From positions 1-13,509 of the forward strand of contig DAISJM010000068.1 of NCBI GenBank assembly GCA_036821485.1: a stretch of DNA of 13,509 bases, read 5' to 3'. Source of the stretch: DAISJM01 sp036821485. GTDB taxonomy: Bacteria > Verrucomicrobiota > Kiritimatiellia > CAIQIC01 > JAGNIJ01. The notes below the pieces were generated by a model, which did no database searches, was not told the origin of the DNA, and saw only the letters and a list, made by a program, of their open reading frames with translations. Below are positions 1 to 7,015 of the stretch, piece by piece; position 1 is the first letter of the stretch, and every line of letters starts with the position of its first letter. The position numbers were made by a program, and so were the translations under genes.

Positions 1-831
1 GATCGTATCGCCGATCCGGATCTCGGAGGCTACCTTGATGTTGGCCATCAGGTACCCCACCTCGCCGGTGCGCAGGGTATCGGTTGGGACGGGCTGGGGC
101 GAGAATCGGCCGACTTCCTTGACCTCATAATCCCGGCCGGTGCCCATAAGGCGGATCATATTGCCGGCGGTGATGTCACCATCCTTCACGCGAACGTAGA
201 CCACAACGCCGCGGAACGTATCGTACTCGGAGTCGAACACCAGCGCCCGCGTCAGTTCCTCGGGCTCGCCCTTCGGGGGCGGAATGTCCCGAACGATGGC
301 CTCGAGGACTTCCTCGACGCCCTGCCCTGTTTTCGCGCTCACCTGGAAGCTTTCATGCATGGGGATGGCGAGAACATCCTCCACCTGCTTGGACACTTCG
401 GCGACGTTGGCGCTCGGCATGTCGATCTTGTTCAGGACGGGGATAAGGGTGGCGTTCTGTTCGAGTGCGAGGAATGTGTGGGCGACGGTTTGTGCTTCCA
501 CGCCCTGCGTGGCATCCACCACGAGCAAGGCGCCTTCGCACGCGGAAAGACTGCGCGACACCTCGTAGGAGAAGTCGACGTGCCCTGGGGTGTCGATCAG
601 ATTGAACTGGTACGTTTCCCCATTCCTGGCCTTGTAGAACATCGTGACCGGGTGAGCCTTGATCGTGATGCCGCGTTCGCGTTCCAGGTCCATATCGTCG
701 AGGACCTGGTCTCGAAACTGGCGCTTATCGATCGTATGAGTCAGTTCCAGCATCCGGTCGGCCAGCGTGGACTTGCCATGGTCGATATGCGCGATGATGC
801 AGAAGTTGCGAATATGTGAGAGGTCGCTCAT
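1..831 (-). CDS. lepA: Elongation factor 4 (LepA), N-terminal 277 residues, cut by window edge
   Basis: LepA/EF4 is a ribosome-bound translational GTPase that back-translocates or remodels stalled ribosomes. Reading leftwards from the ATG at 831, the protein begins MSDLSHIRNFCIIAHIDHGK, with the G1 loop AHIDHGKST at residues 14-22. The switch I motif RGITIKAH, the G3 motif DTPGH and the G4 motif NKID follow, then a domain-II beta-barrel. The spacing and the AHIDHGKST/RGITIKAH pair are typical of LepA and not of EF-G or TypA. About 277 of an expected 600 residues are present; the reading frame is open to base 1 and the rest lies outside the window. The start is 3 nt after the rpe stop (TGA-TCC-ATG) without a clear Shine-Dalgarno sequence, so translation is probably coupled to rpe. 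It is the last visible gene of the leftward operon. Confidence 0.97.
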   Translation of the reverse strand, partial: MSDLSHIRNFCIIAHIDHGKSTLADRMLELTHTIDKRQFRDQVLDDMDLERERGITIKAHPVTMFYKARNGETYQFNLIDTPGHVDFSYEVSRSLSACEGALLVVDATQGVEAQTVAHTFLALEQNATLIPVLNKIDMPSANVAEVSKQVEDVLAIPMHESFQVSAKTGQGVEEVLEAIVRDIPPPKGEPEELTRALVFDSEYDTFRGVVVYVRVKDGDITAGNMIRLMGTGRDYEVKEVGRFSPQPVPTDTLRTGEVGYLMANIKVASEIRIGDTI

Positions 832-834
832 GGA

Positions 835-1512
835 TCAAGGCATAAGGGTGCTCAAGGACGCTCGTGCGCGATCCCTGATCGACGTGATGGCTGCGGCCAT
901 GTCGGTTGCGCGGAACAGCGTTGTTCCAATCAGAAATATGTTGCCGCCCACTTCGGCTGACCGATTGCACGATTCCGCATCGAGTCCGCCATCCACGGAG
1001 ATGTTCAGTTGCGGCATGGATTTGCGGAGTGCCCGGATCTTCGGCAGCACCTCCGGGATGAACGATTGTCCGCCGAAGCCTGGGTGCACCGTCATGCACA
1101 GCACCTCGTCTACAAGCGGAAGGTACTCCGTCGCAGTCTCGAGCGGTGTTTCAGGATTCAGAGTGATGCCGGCGCGAACGCCCCTCGCCTTCAAGCGTTG
1201 AAGGACGGGCTTGGGATCGCCGGGAATCTCCACGTGTACAAGCACGGTGGTGGCACCCGCATCGACAAAGGCGTCGATCATGGTCTCCGGGTTGGTCACC
1301 ATCAGGTGGACATGTAACGGAATCTTCACCAGCTTGCGGGCCATGCGCACGACCTCGGGCCCCATGCTGAGATTGTTGACGAAATGGCCGTCCATGATGT
1401 CGATGTGGAGACCATCGGCACCCGCGCGTTCGCAACGAACGCAGGCTTCCTCGAGTCGGCCCATATCGGCCGCGAGCAGCGATGGCAACACTTGGACGTT
1501 GAGTTTGTTCAT
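835..1512 (-). CDS. rpe: Ribulose-phosphate 3-epimerase
   Basis: This 225-residue TIM-barrel enzyme interconverts D-ribulose 5-phosphate and D-xylulose 5-phosphate in the cytosolic pentose phosphate pathway. The N-terminal LPSLLAADMGRL, the metal-site segment LHIDIMDGHF, the HLMV segment, MTVHPGFGGQSF and the second catalytic aspartate in SVDGGLD are all in family order and the length is typical. The start ATG at 1512 is preceded by AGGAAG, about 7 nt away, a good ribosome binding site. Two positions differ from the usual family pattern: HFVNN in place of HFVPN, and VHPGFGG in place of V(N/E)PGFGG. The catalytic aspartates are intact, so activity as an epimerase is expected. A related sugar-phosphate epimerase (allulose-6-phosphate type) cannot be fully excluded. 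It is 72 nt downstream of truA, the largest gap in the operon, and 3 nt upstream of lepA. Confidence 0.95.
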   Translation of the reverse strand: MNKLNVQVLPSLLAADMGRLEEACVRCERAGADGLHIDIMDGHFVNNLSMGPEVVRMARKLVKIPLHVHLMVTNPETMIDAFVDAGATTVLVHVEIPGDPKPVLQRLKARGVRAGITLNPETPLETATEYLPLVDEVLCMTVHPGFGGQSFIPEVLPKIRALRKSMPQLNISVDGGLDAESCNRSAEVGGNIFLIGTTLFRATDMAAAITSIRDRARASLSTLMP

Positions 1513-1539
1513 TACTTCTTCCTGTGCGGGCGCGGGGAG

Positions 1540-1568
1540 AGGCTAGCCCAAGGGTTTCGGCGCGTCAA
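1540..1568 (-). promoter_or_regulatory. Weak candidate internal promoter before rpe
   Basis: The 72-nt gap between truA and rpe is the only sizeable gap in the operon. On the minus strand it holds TTGACG (1568-1563), then 17 nt, then TAGCCT (1545-1540). The -35 box is close to consensus but the -10 matches only half of TATAAT, so this could be chance. No hairpin with a T tract, hence no intrinsic terminator, is visible here. Confidence 0.2.
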
Positions 1569-1584
1569 GATTGAGCGAGGGCCG

Positions 1585-2343
1585 TCAGTAGGTCACTTTC
1601 CAGAGGAAGAGCCCCTGGGGATGAGCCGTGGGAACGCGGGCGGTCCTGAGCTTGGAATGCAGGATGTCGGTGGCCGAGGCCGGCGGTAGATCCCCTGCCC
1701 CGACCCGGATCAGGAAGCCGGCCAGACTGCGGACCATCTTGTAGAGGAACCCGTCACCCTTCGCCACGATGCACACTTCGGCGCCCCTGCGTCGAACCTG
1801 CAGGCTGCGCAGATGCCGGACGGTGCCGTCGACTTCGCGATGCGGATTTGCAGAGAACGCGGCAAAGTCATTGTTGCCCACAAGCAACTTCGCCGCCTTG
1901 TTCATGGCCTCGACGTCGAGCTTCATGCGGACGTGCGCGCGGTAGTTGCGGAGGAAGGGCAGCAGGATATCCGCGTTGTAGATGAAGTAGCGGTACTCCT
2001 TCCCCTTGGCGGCGAAGCGCGCGTGGAAATCGGCGGCGGCTTTGCGAATCGAGAGGACGCGAATGTCGGGTTCCAGCAATGCATTGAATCCCAGTTGAAG
2101 CTTCTTGGGAACGATGGGCGCTGCAAGGTCAAAGTGGACCACCTGCTCGCGGGCGTGTACGCCTGCATCGGTGCGGCCGCTGCAGTGAATGCGCTCCTTC
2201 TGCGAAGTGAGTTCGAGCAGTACCCGCTCCAACTCCCCTTGGATCGTGCGGTGATTGGGCTGGGTTTGCCAGCCTGAGTAAGCGGCGCCGTCGTAGGCGA
2301 CGCACATGCGGTAACGCGTCTTGTGCTCGAGGTCCTTGGTCAT
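1585..2343 (-). CDS. truA: tRNA pseudouridine(38-40) synthase TruA
   Basis: TruA converts uridines 38, 39 and 40 in the anticodon stem-loop of many tRNAs to pseudouridine, without a cofactor. The 252-residue protein shows the early YDGAAYSGWQ segment, the catalytic SGRTDAGVHA motif with nucleophilic Asp59, and the late YKMVRSLAG segment, matching the family (E. coli about 270 residues, Asp60). The frame is open further upstream to 2493, but the start chosen is the ATG at 2343. It gives MTKDLEHKTR just before the conserved core and overlaps the ruvX stop in an ATGA, the same junction used elsewhere in this operon. The longer version would overlap ruvX by 150 nt and add a low-complexity tail foreign to the family. 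Confidence 0.95.
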   Translation of the reverse strand: MTKDLEHKTRYRMCVAYDGAAYSGWQTQPNHRTIQGELERVLLELTSQKERIHCSGRTDAGVHAREQVVHFDLAAPIVPKKLQLGFNALLEPDIRVLSIRKAAADFHARFAAKGKEYRYFIYNADILLPFLRNYRAHVRMKLDVEAMNKAAKLLVGNNDFAAFSANPHREVDGTVRHLRSLQVRRRGAEVCIVAKGDGFLYKMVRSLAGFLIRVGAGDLPPASATDILHSKLRTARVPTAHPQGLFLWKVTY

Positions 2344-2768
2344 GACGGGGGTTCCACCGGATGCGCATCGAGGTAACTCTGGAGCATGATCTGGGCTGCG
2401 AGTTTGTCCACGACCTCCTTGCGTCGTCGCCGGCTTTCGCCCGCCTCGATGAGTACATGTTCGGCGCTGCAGGTGCTGAGTCGCTCGTCCCACGTCTCCA
2501 CAGGAATGGAAAGACGCGGCACGAGGTCCTCAACGAAAGCCTTCACGTTCTCGGCTTGGAATCCGGCACTGCCGTTCATGTTCAGCGGCATGCCTATGAC
2601 AAGGCGCTCAGCGTGGCTGGATTGCACGACGCGCTCAACCTCACGCAGAGCTTCCTTGCGATCGCGTACATGTGAAACGGAGAGCGGCATGGCAATGAAC
2701 GCCTCGGAGTCGCTCAACGCGAAACCCAGGCGGCGCTCGCCATAGTCCAGACCAAGGATGCGCGGCAC
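2340..2768 (-). CDS. ruvX: RuvX/YqgF family putative pre-16S rRNA nuclease
   Basis: This 142-residue RNase H-fold protein belongs to the YqgF/RuvX family, implicated in maturation of the 16S rRNA 5' end and possibly in recombination. Visible marks are ILGLDYGERRLGFALSD near the N-terminus with the first catalytic Asp, then ERLVIGMPLNMNGSAG, then ETWDERLST, and a C-terminal VVDKLAAQIMLQSYLD helix. The start is taken as the GTG at 2768, giving VPRILGLDYG. It lies one base after the manC stop (TAG-C-GTG), and the family normally starts a few residues before the LGLDYG strand. An ATG at 2816 in frame would add 16 unrelated residues encoded inside manC and is less likely. The gene ends in an ATGA overlap with truA. 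Length is close to the usual 138 residues. Confidence 0.93.
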   Translation of the reverse strand: MPRILGLDYGERRLGFALSDSEAFIAMPLSVSHVRDRKEALREVERVVQSSHAERLVIGMPLNMNGSAGFQAENVKAFVEDLVPRLSIPVETWDERLSTCSAEHVLIEAGESRRRRKEVVDKLAAQIMLQSYLDAHPVEPPS

Positions 2769-2769
2769 G

Positions 2770-3855
2770 CTAGAGTACCTCGTCGTACTTGCCCAGGGAG
2801 CGGAGCTTCTCGACAAGCTTCTTGATGTCCTGGGCGCTATGCTTGTTGCAGACCAGGGTGACGCCAGACGCTTGGACGACCACGAGATCCCGGACGCCGA
2901 CCAATGCGGTCAGTCGTTTCTCCGACACAACAATGTTGCCGGATGACGCCAGTCCGCGGCAGTCGCCGATCACAAAGTTCCCGTCCGCGCCTTTGCGAAT
3001 GTGTTGCTCCAGCGCAGTCCAGGACCCAACGTCATCCCACTTAAACACGCCGCCGGCCATGACGATGTTGTCGGCCTTTTCCATCAGGGCGTAGTCGATG
3101 GATATCTTGGGGAGCTTGGGATAGATCCTATTGAGCGCGCCGGCGAGGCGGGAGGTGCCAGCCACTTTTTCAAACCGCTGCATGAGTGCTGCGAGTTCAG
3201 GCGCGTGCCGCAGCATCGCCTTTTCCAGCCCGTCGACGGACCAGACGAACATGCCCGAGTTCCAGTAAAAGCGACCAGAGGCGACGTACTTCCTGGCCGT
3301 TGCGAGGTCGGGTTTCTCGACAAATCGTTTTGCCTTAAAGAATCGGGCGGCCCCCTTCTTGAACCCTCCCCTGCCCGCCTCGATATAGCCGTAACCCGTG
3401 TCGGGGGTCGAGGGCTTGATGCCGATCGTGACGAGCGCGCCGTCGCGGACAGCGACTTCCGCACAGGCCTGAAGCGTGCGATGGAAGAGTGGGATGTCGC
3501 CGATCAGATGGTCCGCTGTGAGTACGCAGAAGATGCCGCGTGGGTCGCGCGCCTTGACCAACGCCGCACCCAGCGCTATGGCAGCGGCGGTGTCGCGCCC
3601 CACGGGTTCCCCGATGATGTTGGCCGCCGGCACCTTCGGAGCGACCTTGCGCGTTGCAGCAACGAGTTCGGCGCGGGTGATGATAAACACGTTGCGCGGA
3701 GGGATGAATCCTCCGAGCCGATCCACGGCGGCGGCGAGCAACGGTTTGTTGCCCACCACGGAAAGAAACTGCTTGGGTCGGCTGGATGTGCTCAGCGGCC
3801 AGAATCTCTCGCCCTTGCCTCCGGCGAGAATCACGGCGAACAGGTGCGGATTCAT
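2770..3855 (-). CDS. manC: Mannose-1-phosphate guanylyltransferase (single domain)
   Basis: The enzyme makes GDP-mannose from mannose 1-phosphate and GTP, the donor for cell-surface polysaccharides, glycans and GDP-fucose. The 361-residue protein has the nucleotidyltransferase signature GGKGERFWPLS (residues 12-22) followed by PKQF (27-30). It also has EPVGRDTAAAIAL (83-95), the metal-binding TADH (113-116), TGYGYIE (153-159), FVEKP and YWNSGMFVW (197-205). It stops after the left-handed helix region and has no C-terminal phosphomannose isomerase domain, so it is the monofunctional type. The ATG at 3855 overlaps the trpA stop as ATGA and is preceded by AAGGGGG, a good ribosome binding site. 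Its placement in a housekeeping operon, away from any polysaccharide cluster, suggests constitutive GDP-mannose supply. The membrane protein at 11468 is a possible, unproven, distant consumer of mannose donors. Confidence 0.93.
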   Translation of the reverse strand: MNPHLFAVILAGGKGERFWPLSTSSRPKQFLSVVGNKPLLAAAVDRLGGFIPPRNVFIITRAELVAATRKVAPKVPAANIIGEPVGRDTAAAIALGAALVKARDPRGIFCVLTADHLIGDIPLFHRTLQACAEVAVRDGALVTIGIKPSTPDTGYGYIEAGRGGFKKGAARFFKAKRFVEKPDLATARKYVASGRFYWNSGMFVWSVDGLEKAMLRHAPELAALMQRFEKVAGTSRLAGALNRIYPKLPKISIDYALMEKADNIVMAGGVFKWDDVGSWTALEQHIRKGADGNFVIGDCRGLASSGNIVVSEKRLTALVGVRDLVVVQASGVTLVCNKHSAQDIKKLVEKLRSLGKYDEVL

Positions 3856-4643
3856 CGTACCCCCTTCACAGCGTCGACCAATTCACGAATCCACTGCATC
3901 GTGGTTTTCCTGCCGCGCTTTGCAAGGCTGTCCACAATCGCGCTTCCGACGATGATGGCGTCGGCCGCTTCCGCGGCGGCCCGGGCCTGGGCGGGTGTGG
4001 AAATACCAAACCCAATCGCAACGGGGAGCGAGGTGAAACGCTTCGTATCGCGCACCACGGGCACTGCTCCCTGGGAGAGTTTCTTTTGCATGCCGGTGAC
4101 GCCCTCGCGCGAAACGCAGTAGACGAATCCGGTCGAGGCTTCGACGATTCGCTTGATGCGCTCCGGCGGACTGGTCGGCGTCACAAGGCAGATGTTGTTC
4201 AGGCCATTCTTCGCCAGGATCGCGCGATGGGTTGCCGATTCCTCCACGGGCAGATCGAGTACAAGATAGCCGTCGATGCCTGCACGCGCAGCCGCGCGCG
4301 CCATTGGTTCAAATCCCCGGGCGATCAACGGATTCAAGTAGCTGAAGAACAGCAGCGGAACGTCTGAGCGGCGGCGGATGTTTTCAACGCAGGTCAGGAT
4401 CTTGTCGAGCGTGGCTCCCGCGTGAAGCGCGCGTTCAGCCGCCTCCTGGTTTACTCGGCCATCGGCCAGCGGATCGGAAAACGGGATGCCGAGTTCCACG
4501 ATATCCGCGCCGGCCTTTTCCAACGCGAGGACGTTGTCCACCGTGTCGTGCATGGTCGGGTCGCCGGCCGTGATGAAGGCAATGAAGCCCTTCCGTCCGT
4601 CTTCGCGAAGCTGTTCGAATTTCCGGTCAATGCGTGTTTTCAT
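3852..4643 (-). CDS. trpA: Tryptophan synthase alpha subunit
   Basis: TrpA cleaves indole-3-glycerol phosphate to indole and glyceraldehyde 3-phosphate, passing indole to TrpB through a tunnel. The 263-residue TIM barrel shows FIAFITAGDPT and VELGIPFSDPLADG. By alignment with E. coli Glu49 and Asp60, the catalytic residues are Glu50 and Asp61. GYLVLDLPVEE, VTPTSPPERIK, FVYCVSREGVTG and VAIGFGIS follow, all in family order. The loop after Asp61 reads DGRVNQEAAERAL where most TrpAs have DGP-x-IQ; the proline is replaced by arginine and the loop is shifted to VNQ. The start is the ATG at 4643, which overlaps the coaX stop as ATGA; an in-frame upstream extension to 4754 overlaps coaX and is not family-like. 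No other trp gene is in the window, so trpA is separated from trpB here. Confidence 0.95.
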   Translation of the reverse strand: MKTRIDRKFEQLREDGRKGFIAFITAGDPTMHDTVDNVLALEKAGADIVELGIPFSDPLADGRVNQEAAERALHAGATLDKILTCVENIRRRSDVPLLFFSYLNPLIARGFEPMARAAARAGIDGYLVLDLPVEESATHRAILAKNGLNNICLVTPTSPPERIKRIVEASTGFVYCVSREGVTGMQKKLSQGAVPVVRDTKRFTSLPVAIGFGISTPAQARAAAEAADAIIVGSAIVDSLAKRGRKTTMQWIRELVDAVKGVR

Positions 4644-5413
4644 CGGTTTAGCTCGTATATGCGTCCCAGGCCGAACAGGGTCAAGTCCGGGTCCAGTTTC
4701 ATCTTCAGACCCGAGCCGCGAAGCACCCAGCCCGCGTACCCGCCCGTTGCGCAAAGCGTGACGTGCGGTTCATGAAGGCGCTTCGAAATCTCGTCCACGA
4801 TTTCCCTCACCAACCCGCGATAGCCCCACAGCGCACCCATGCGCATGGCTTCGATAGTGCTCTTGCCGACGGCATGTTTGATGGGACCTGGACCTGCATG
4901 CGGGAGCAACGCTGTTTTTTCGGCAAGGTAACTGAACATCAGGGGAAGGCCGGGAGCGATGACGCCGCCGACATAGCCGTGGGTACGTGAGATGACGTCG
5001 AATGTGACGGCCGTTCCAAAATCGGCGACGACCACCGGCGTGCCGTATCGGCACGCAGCGCCGCAGGCATTGGCCAACCGGTCCTGCCCTATCCGTCCGG
5101 GCCGCGGGTACGTGACCGGGACTGAGAGGTCCAGTTTGGGGCTGACTTGGAGCCAGTCCGCATCTGCCCAGATCGCCCTTGCGGTTGTATGCCACAATCG
5201 GTTGACGGCGGGCACTACCGATGAAAGAACCACGCCGCGGATATCGCGTGTTCCGGCAAACGCGTTGATCTTGCTGCGAAGGCGTTTCGCATCGCAGAGG
5301 GCCGTGGGTACCCTGCCCGTTTTCAAAATCCGCCCGCCGCCGTAAAGACCCAGCGTCGTGCTTGTGTTTCCGACGTCGACCACCAGCAGCGGTTGTTTTG
5401 TCACGACCTTCAT
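4640..5413 (-). CDS. coaX: Type III pantothenate kinase
   Basis: CoaX phosphorylates pantothenate, the first step of coenzyme A synthesis, in the ASKHA fold. Type III kinases are insensitive to CoA feedback and generally need a monovalent cation. The 257-residue protein has the phosphate-binding VVDVGNTST (11-19) and the YPRPGRIGQDR segment, with the likely catalytic Asp111 in the family GxDR motif. It also has VADFGTAVTFD (129-139) and GGVIAPGL. The ATG at 5413 is chosen because the conserved first beta strand begins 8 residues later. It follows the birA stop by 8 nt, but no clear Shine-Dalgarno is seen. An in-frame ATG at 5467 would add 18 basic residues and overlap birA by 46 nt. The adjacency of coaX and birA is a frequent cofactor-gene pairing in bacteria. 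Confidence 0.94.
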   Translation of the reverse strand: MKVVTKQPLLVVDVGNTSTTLGLYGGGRILKTGRVPTALCDAKRLRSKINAFAGTRDIRGVVLSSVVPAVNRLWHTTARAIWADADWLQVSPKLDLSVPVTYPRPGRIGQDRLANACGAACRYGTPVVVADFGTAVTFDVISRTHGYVGGVIAPGLPLMFSYLAEKTALLPHAGPGPIKHAVGKSTIEAMRMGALWGYRGLVREIVDEISKRLHEPHVTLCATGGYAGWVLRGSGLKMKLDPDLTLFGLGRIYELNR

Positions 5414-5421
5414 GTTTCGTT

Positions 5422-6135
5422 TCAGTCGAGCCTTGGCATTTCGAACTGGCCGCCCGTTCTTTCCCATGCCGCTTCAAGCAGCGCAAAGTCGCTGCGCCGC
5501 AACACGTGGTAAAATCGCTCAATTTCCTCGAGCAGCGCCACGGTAACCAACGGCGGGTCAGTCCGAACGCCCTCCATAAGACAAGAAGTCGCCGTCTCTT
5601 TCAAGGCTTCACTCCACGTGTCCGGCGTATGGCTGATATTGGCACCGACGCCCAGTACTGCAAAATCCACGCCATCATGCGAAAGGCGCGGCTCAACCAA
5701 CACGCCTGCCAGCTTGCGGCCGCGACACAGCACATCGTTTGGCCACTTCAGGGTGAGATCGCGAACACCGATTCGTTCGAGGGCTCGTTCGACGGCAACG
5801 CCGCCCAATACGGCCAGCCAGCCGACGTCGGTACTCTTCATCGCCGGCCGCAACACAACGGACAGGAAGACGCCGCACTCGGGTGTGGAGAACCATGAAC
5901 GCCCCCGGCGTCCGCGGCCGGAAGACTGGGCGACGGCAAGAATGGTTGTGCCGTCGGGGGCTCCCTTCGCAGCAAGTTCGCGGGCCACGTCGTTGGTCGA
6001 CCCGACGCTTTCGTACACCATCAACGGATGCCCGACCGTGGAGGTAGTGAGTCGCGAGCTGATGATCTCAAGCCATCGTGCGGAGATATCGCCGTCACTC
6101 TGCCCGGTCCATGCGGCTGTCGGGGGCGAGGTCAT
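5422..6135 (-). CDS. birA: Biotin-[acetyl-CoA-carboxylase] ligase, lacking C-terminal domain
   Basis: The enzyme activates biotin with ATP and attaches it to the lysine of the biotin carboxyl carrier protein. The 237-residue protein has VGSTNDVA (44-51), AQSSGRGRRGRSW with the biotinyl-AMP loop GRGRRGR (73-79), the KWPNDV segment (130-135) with the catalytic lysine of LAGVLVE just after it, and GVGANISHT. There is no N-terminal DNA-binding wing-helix domain; the first 38 residues are a short extension, so this is a group I ligase that does not act as repressor. The protein ends at EAAWERTGGQFEMPRLD, where family members continue for roughly 45-55 residues as an SH3-like C-terminal domain. The next codons in frame are a stop then AACGAAAC before coaX, so the domain is missing. 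It lies 19 nt after nadC and 8 nt before coaX. Confidence 0.92.
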   Translation of the reverse strand: MTSPPTAAWTGQSDGDISARWLEIISSRLTTSTVGHPLMVYESVGSTNDVARELAAKGAPDGTTILAVAQSSGRGRRGRSWFSTPECGVFLSVVLRPAMKSTDVGWLAVLGGVAVERALERIGVRDLTLKWPNDVLCRGRKLAGVLVEPRLSHDGVDFAVLGVGANISHTPDTWSEALKETATSCLMEGVRTDPPLVTVALLEEIERFYHVLRRSDFALLEAAWERTGGQFEMPRLD

Positions 6136-6154
6136 GACGGGTTGCCGTGCACGA

Positions 6155-7015
6155 TCAGACCTCGAACTCGAGGGAGAAATCCGCCGCGGGCACGGAGTGA
6201 GTCAACGCGCCGATCGAAATGGCGTCCACTCCAGTCGCAGCGATCTTGGCGACATTGCGCAGGGTAATCCCGCCGGAGGCCTCGATCTTGCAGTGGCCCG
6301 AGCAGCGTTGGACGATGGTGCGCAGCTGTGCAGGAGTGCGGTTGTCGGCGAGTATCCAGTCGGGGTGGGCGCGAACCACATCGTTCAGCTCGTCCATCTT
6401 CTCGATCTCGACCTCGACCAACAGTCCGGGATGACGGCGGCGCAGTGCTTCGACGGCCCCGGCTAATCCTCCCTTGCCTTGTTTCTTCCAGATGGCCCGG
6501 TGGTTATCCTTCACGAGAACCATGTCAAACAGGCCCATCCGGTGGTTCTTGCCGCCGCCGCAGCGCACAGCGTATTTTTCGATCGTGCGCAACGTAGGCG
6601 TGGTCTTGCGGGTATCGAGGATACGCACGCGCGGTCCGGCCGCTTCCACGAAACGCCGGGTAAGTGTGGCAATGCCCGACATGCGTTGCAGGAAATTGAG
6701 GGCCACGCGTTCGGCTGCGAGAATGTCGCGCGCGTTGCCTTCAATCAGGAGGATCTTCTCACCGGCCTGCGCACGCTGGCTGTCGGACTTGAGAGCGCGA
6801 ATGTCCATGCGCGGATCGAGGCATTTGAAGACGTACGACGCCAGGCGGACGCCGGCGAGCACGGTGCTGGCCCGCGAAACAATGAAAGCCTTGGCCGTGG
6901 TCTTCGCGGCCACCAAGGTTTCGGAAGTGACGTCGCCTTGGCCCATGTCTTCGCGCAGGGCCGCGCGTACCAGGTCACGAACGTCTCTCTTGCTGGTAAT
7001 GTCAGGCAGTGTCAC
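6155..7015 (-). CDS. nadC: Nicotinate-nucleotide pyrophosphorylase (carboxylating)
   Basis: NadC (quinolinate phosphoribosyltransferase) makes nicotinate mononucleotide from quinolinate and PRPP with loss of CO2, in de novo NAD synthesis. The 286-residue protein shows REDMGQGDVTSE (21-32), ERVALNFLQRMSGIAT (102-117), and the phosphate/quinolinate site LDTRKTTPTLR (133-143). KYAVRCGGGKNHRMGL, VLVKDNH and the C-terminal EASGGI follow. The length is standard. The start is GTG at 7015, in a GTGA overlap with the uvrB stop, preceded by GGGGAG at a good distance. An ATG start is not available close by without losing conserved sequence. nadA and nadB are not in the window, so the step is separated from the rest of its pathway. 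Confidence 0.96.
   Translation of the reverse strand: MTLPDITSKRDVRDLVRAALREDMGQGDVTSETLVAAKTTAKAFIVSRASTVLAGVRLASYVFKCLDPRMDIRALKSDSQRAQAGEKILLIEGNARDILAAERVALNFLQRMSGIATLTRRFVEAAGPRVRILDTRKTTPTLRTIEKYAVRCGGGKNHRMGLFDMVLVKDNHRAIWKKQGKGGLAGAVEALRRRHPGLLVEVEIEKMDELNDVVRAHPDWILADNRTPAQLRTIVQRCSGHCKIEASGGITLRNVAKIAATGVDAISIGALTHSVPAADFSLEFEV

Noticed and set aside
3001..4122. Plus-strand open frame of 373 codons opposite manC and the end of trpA
   Set aside because: It crosses two well-identified antisense genes and shows no motif of its own.
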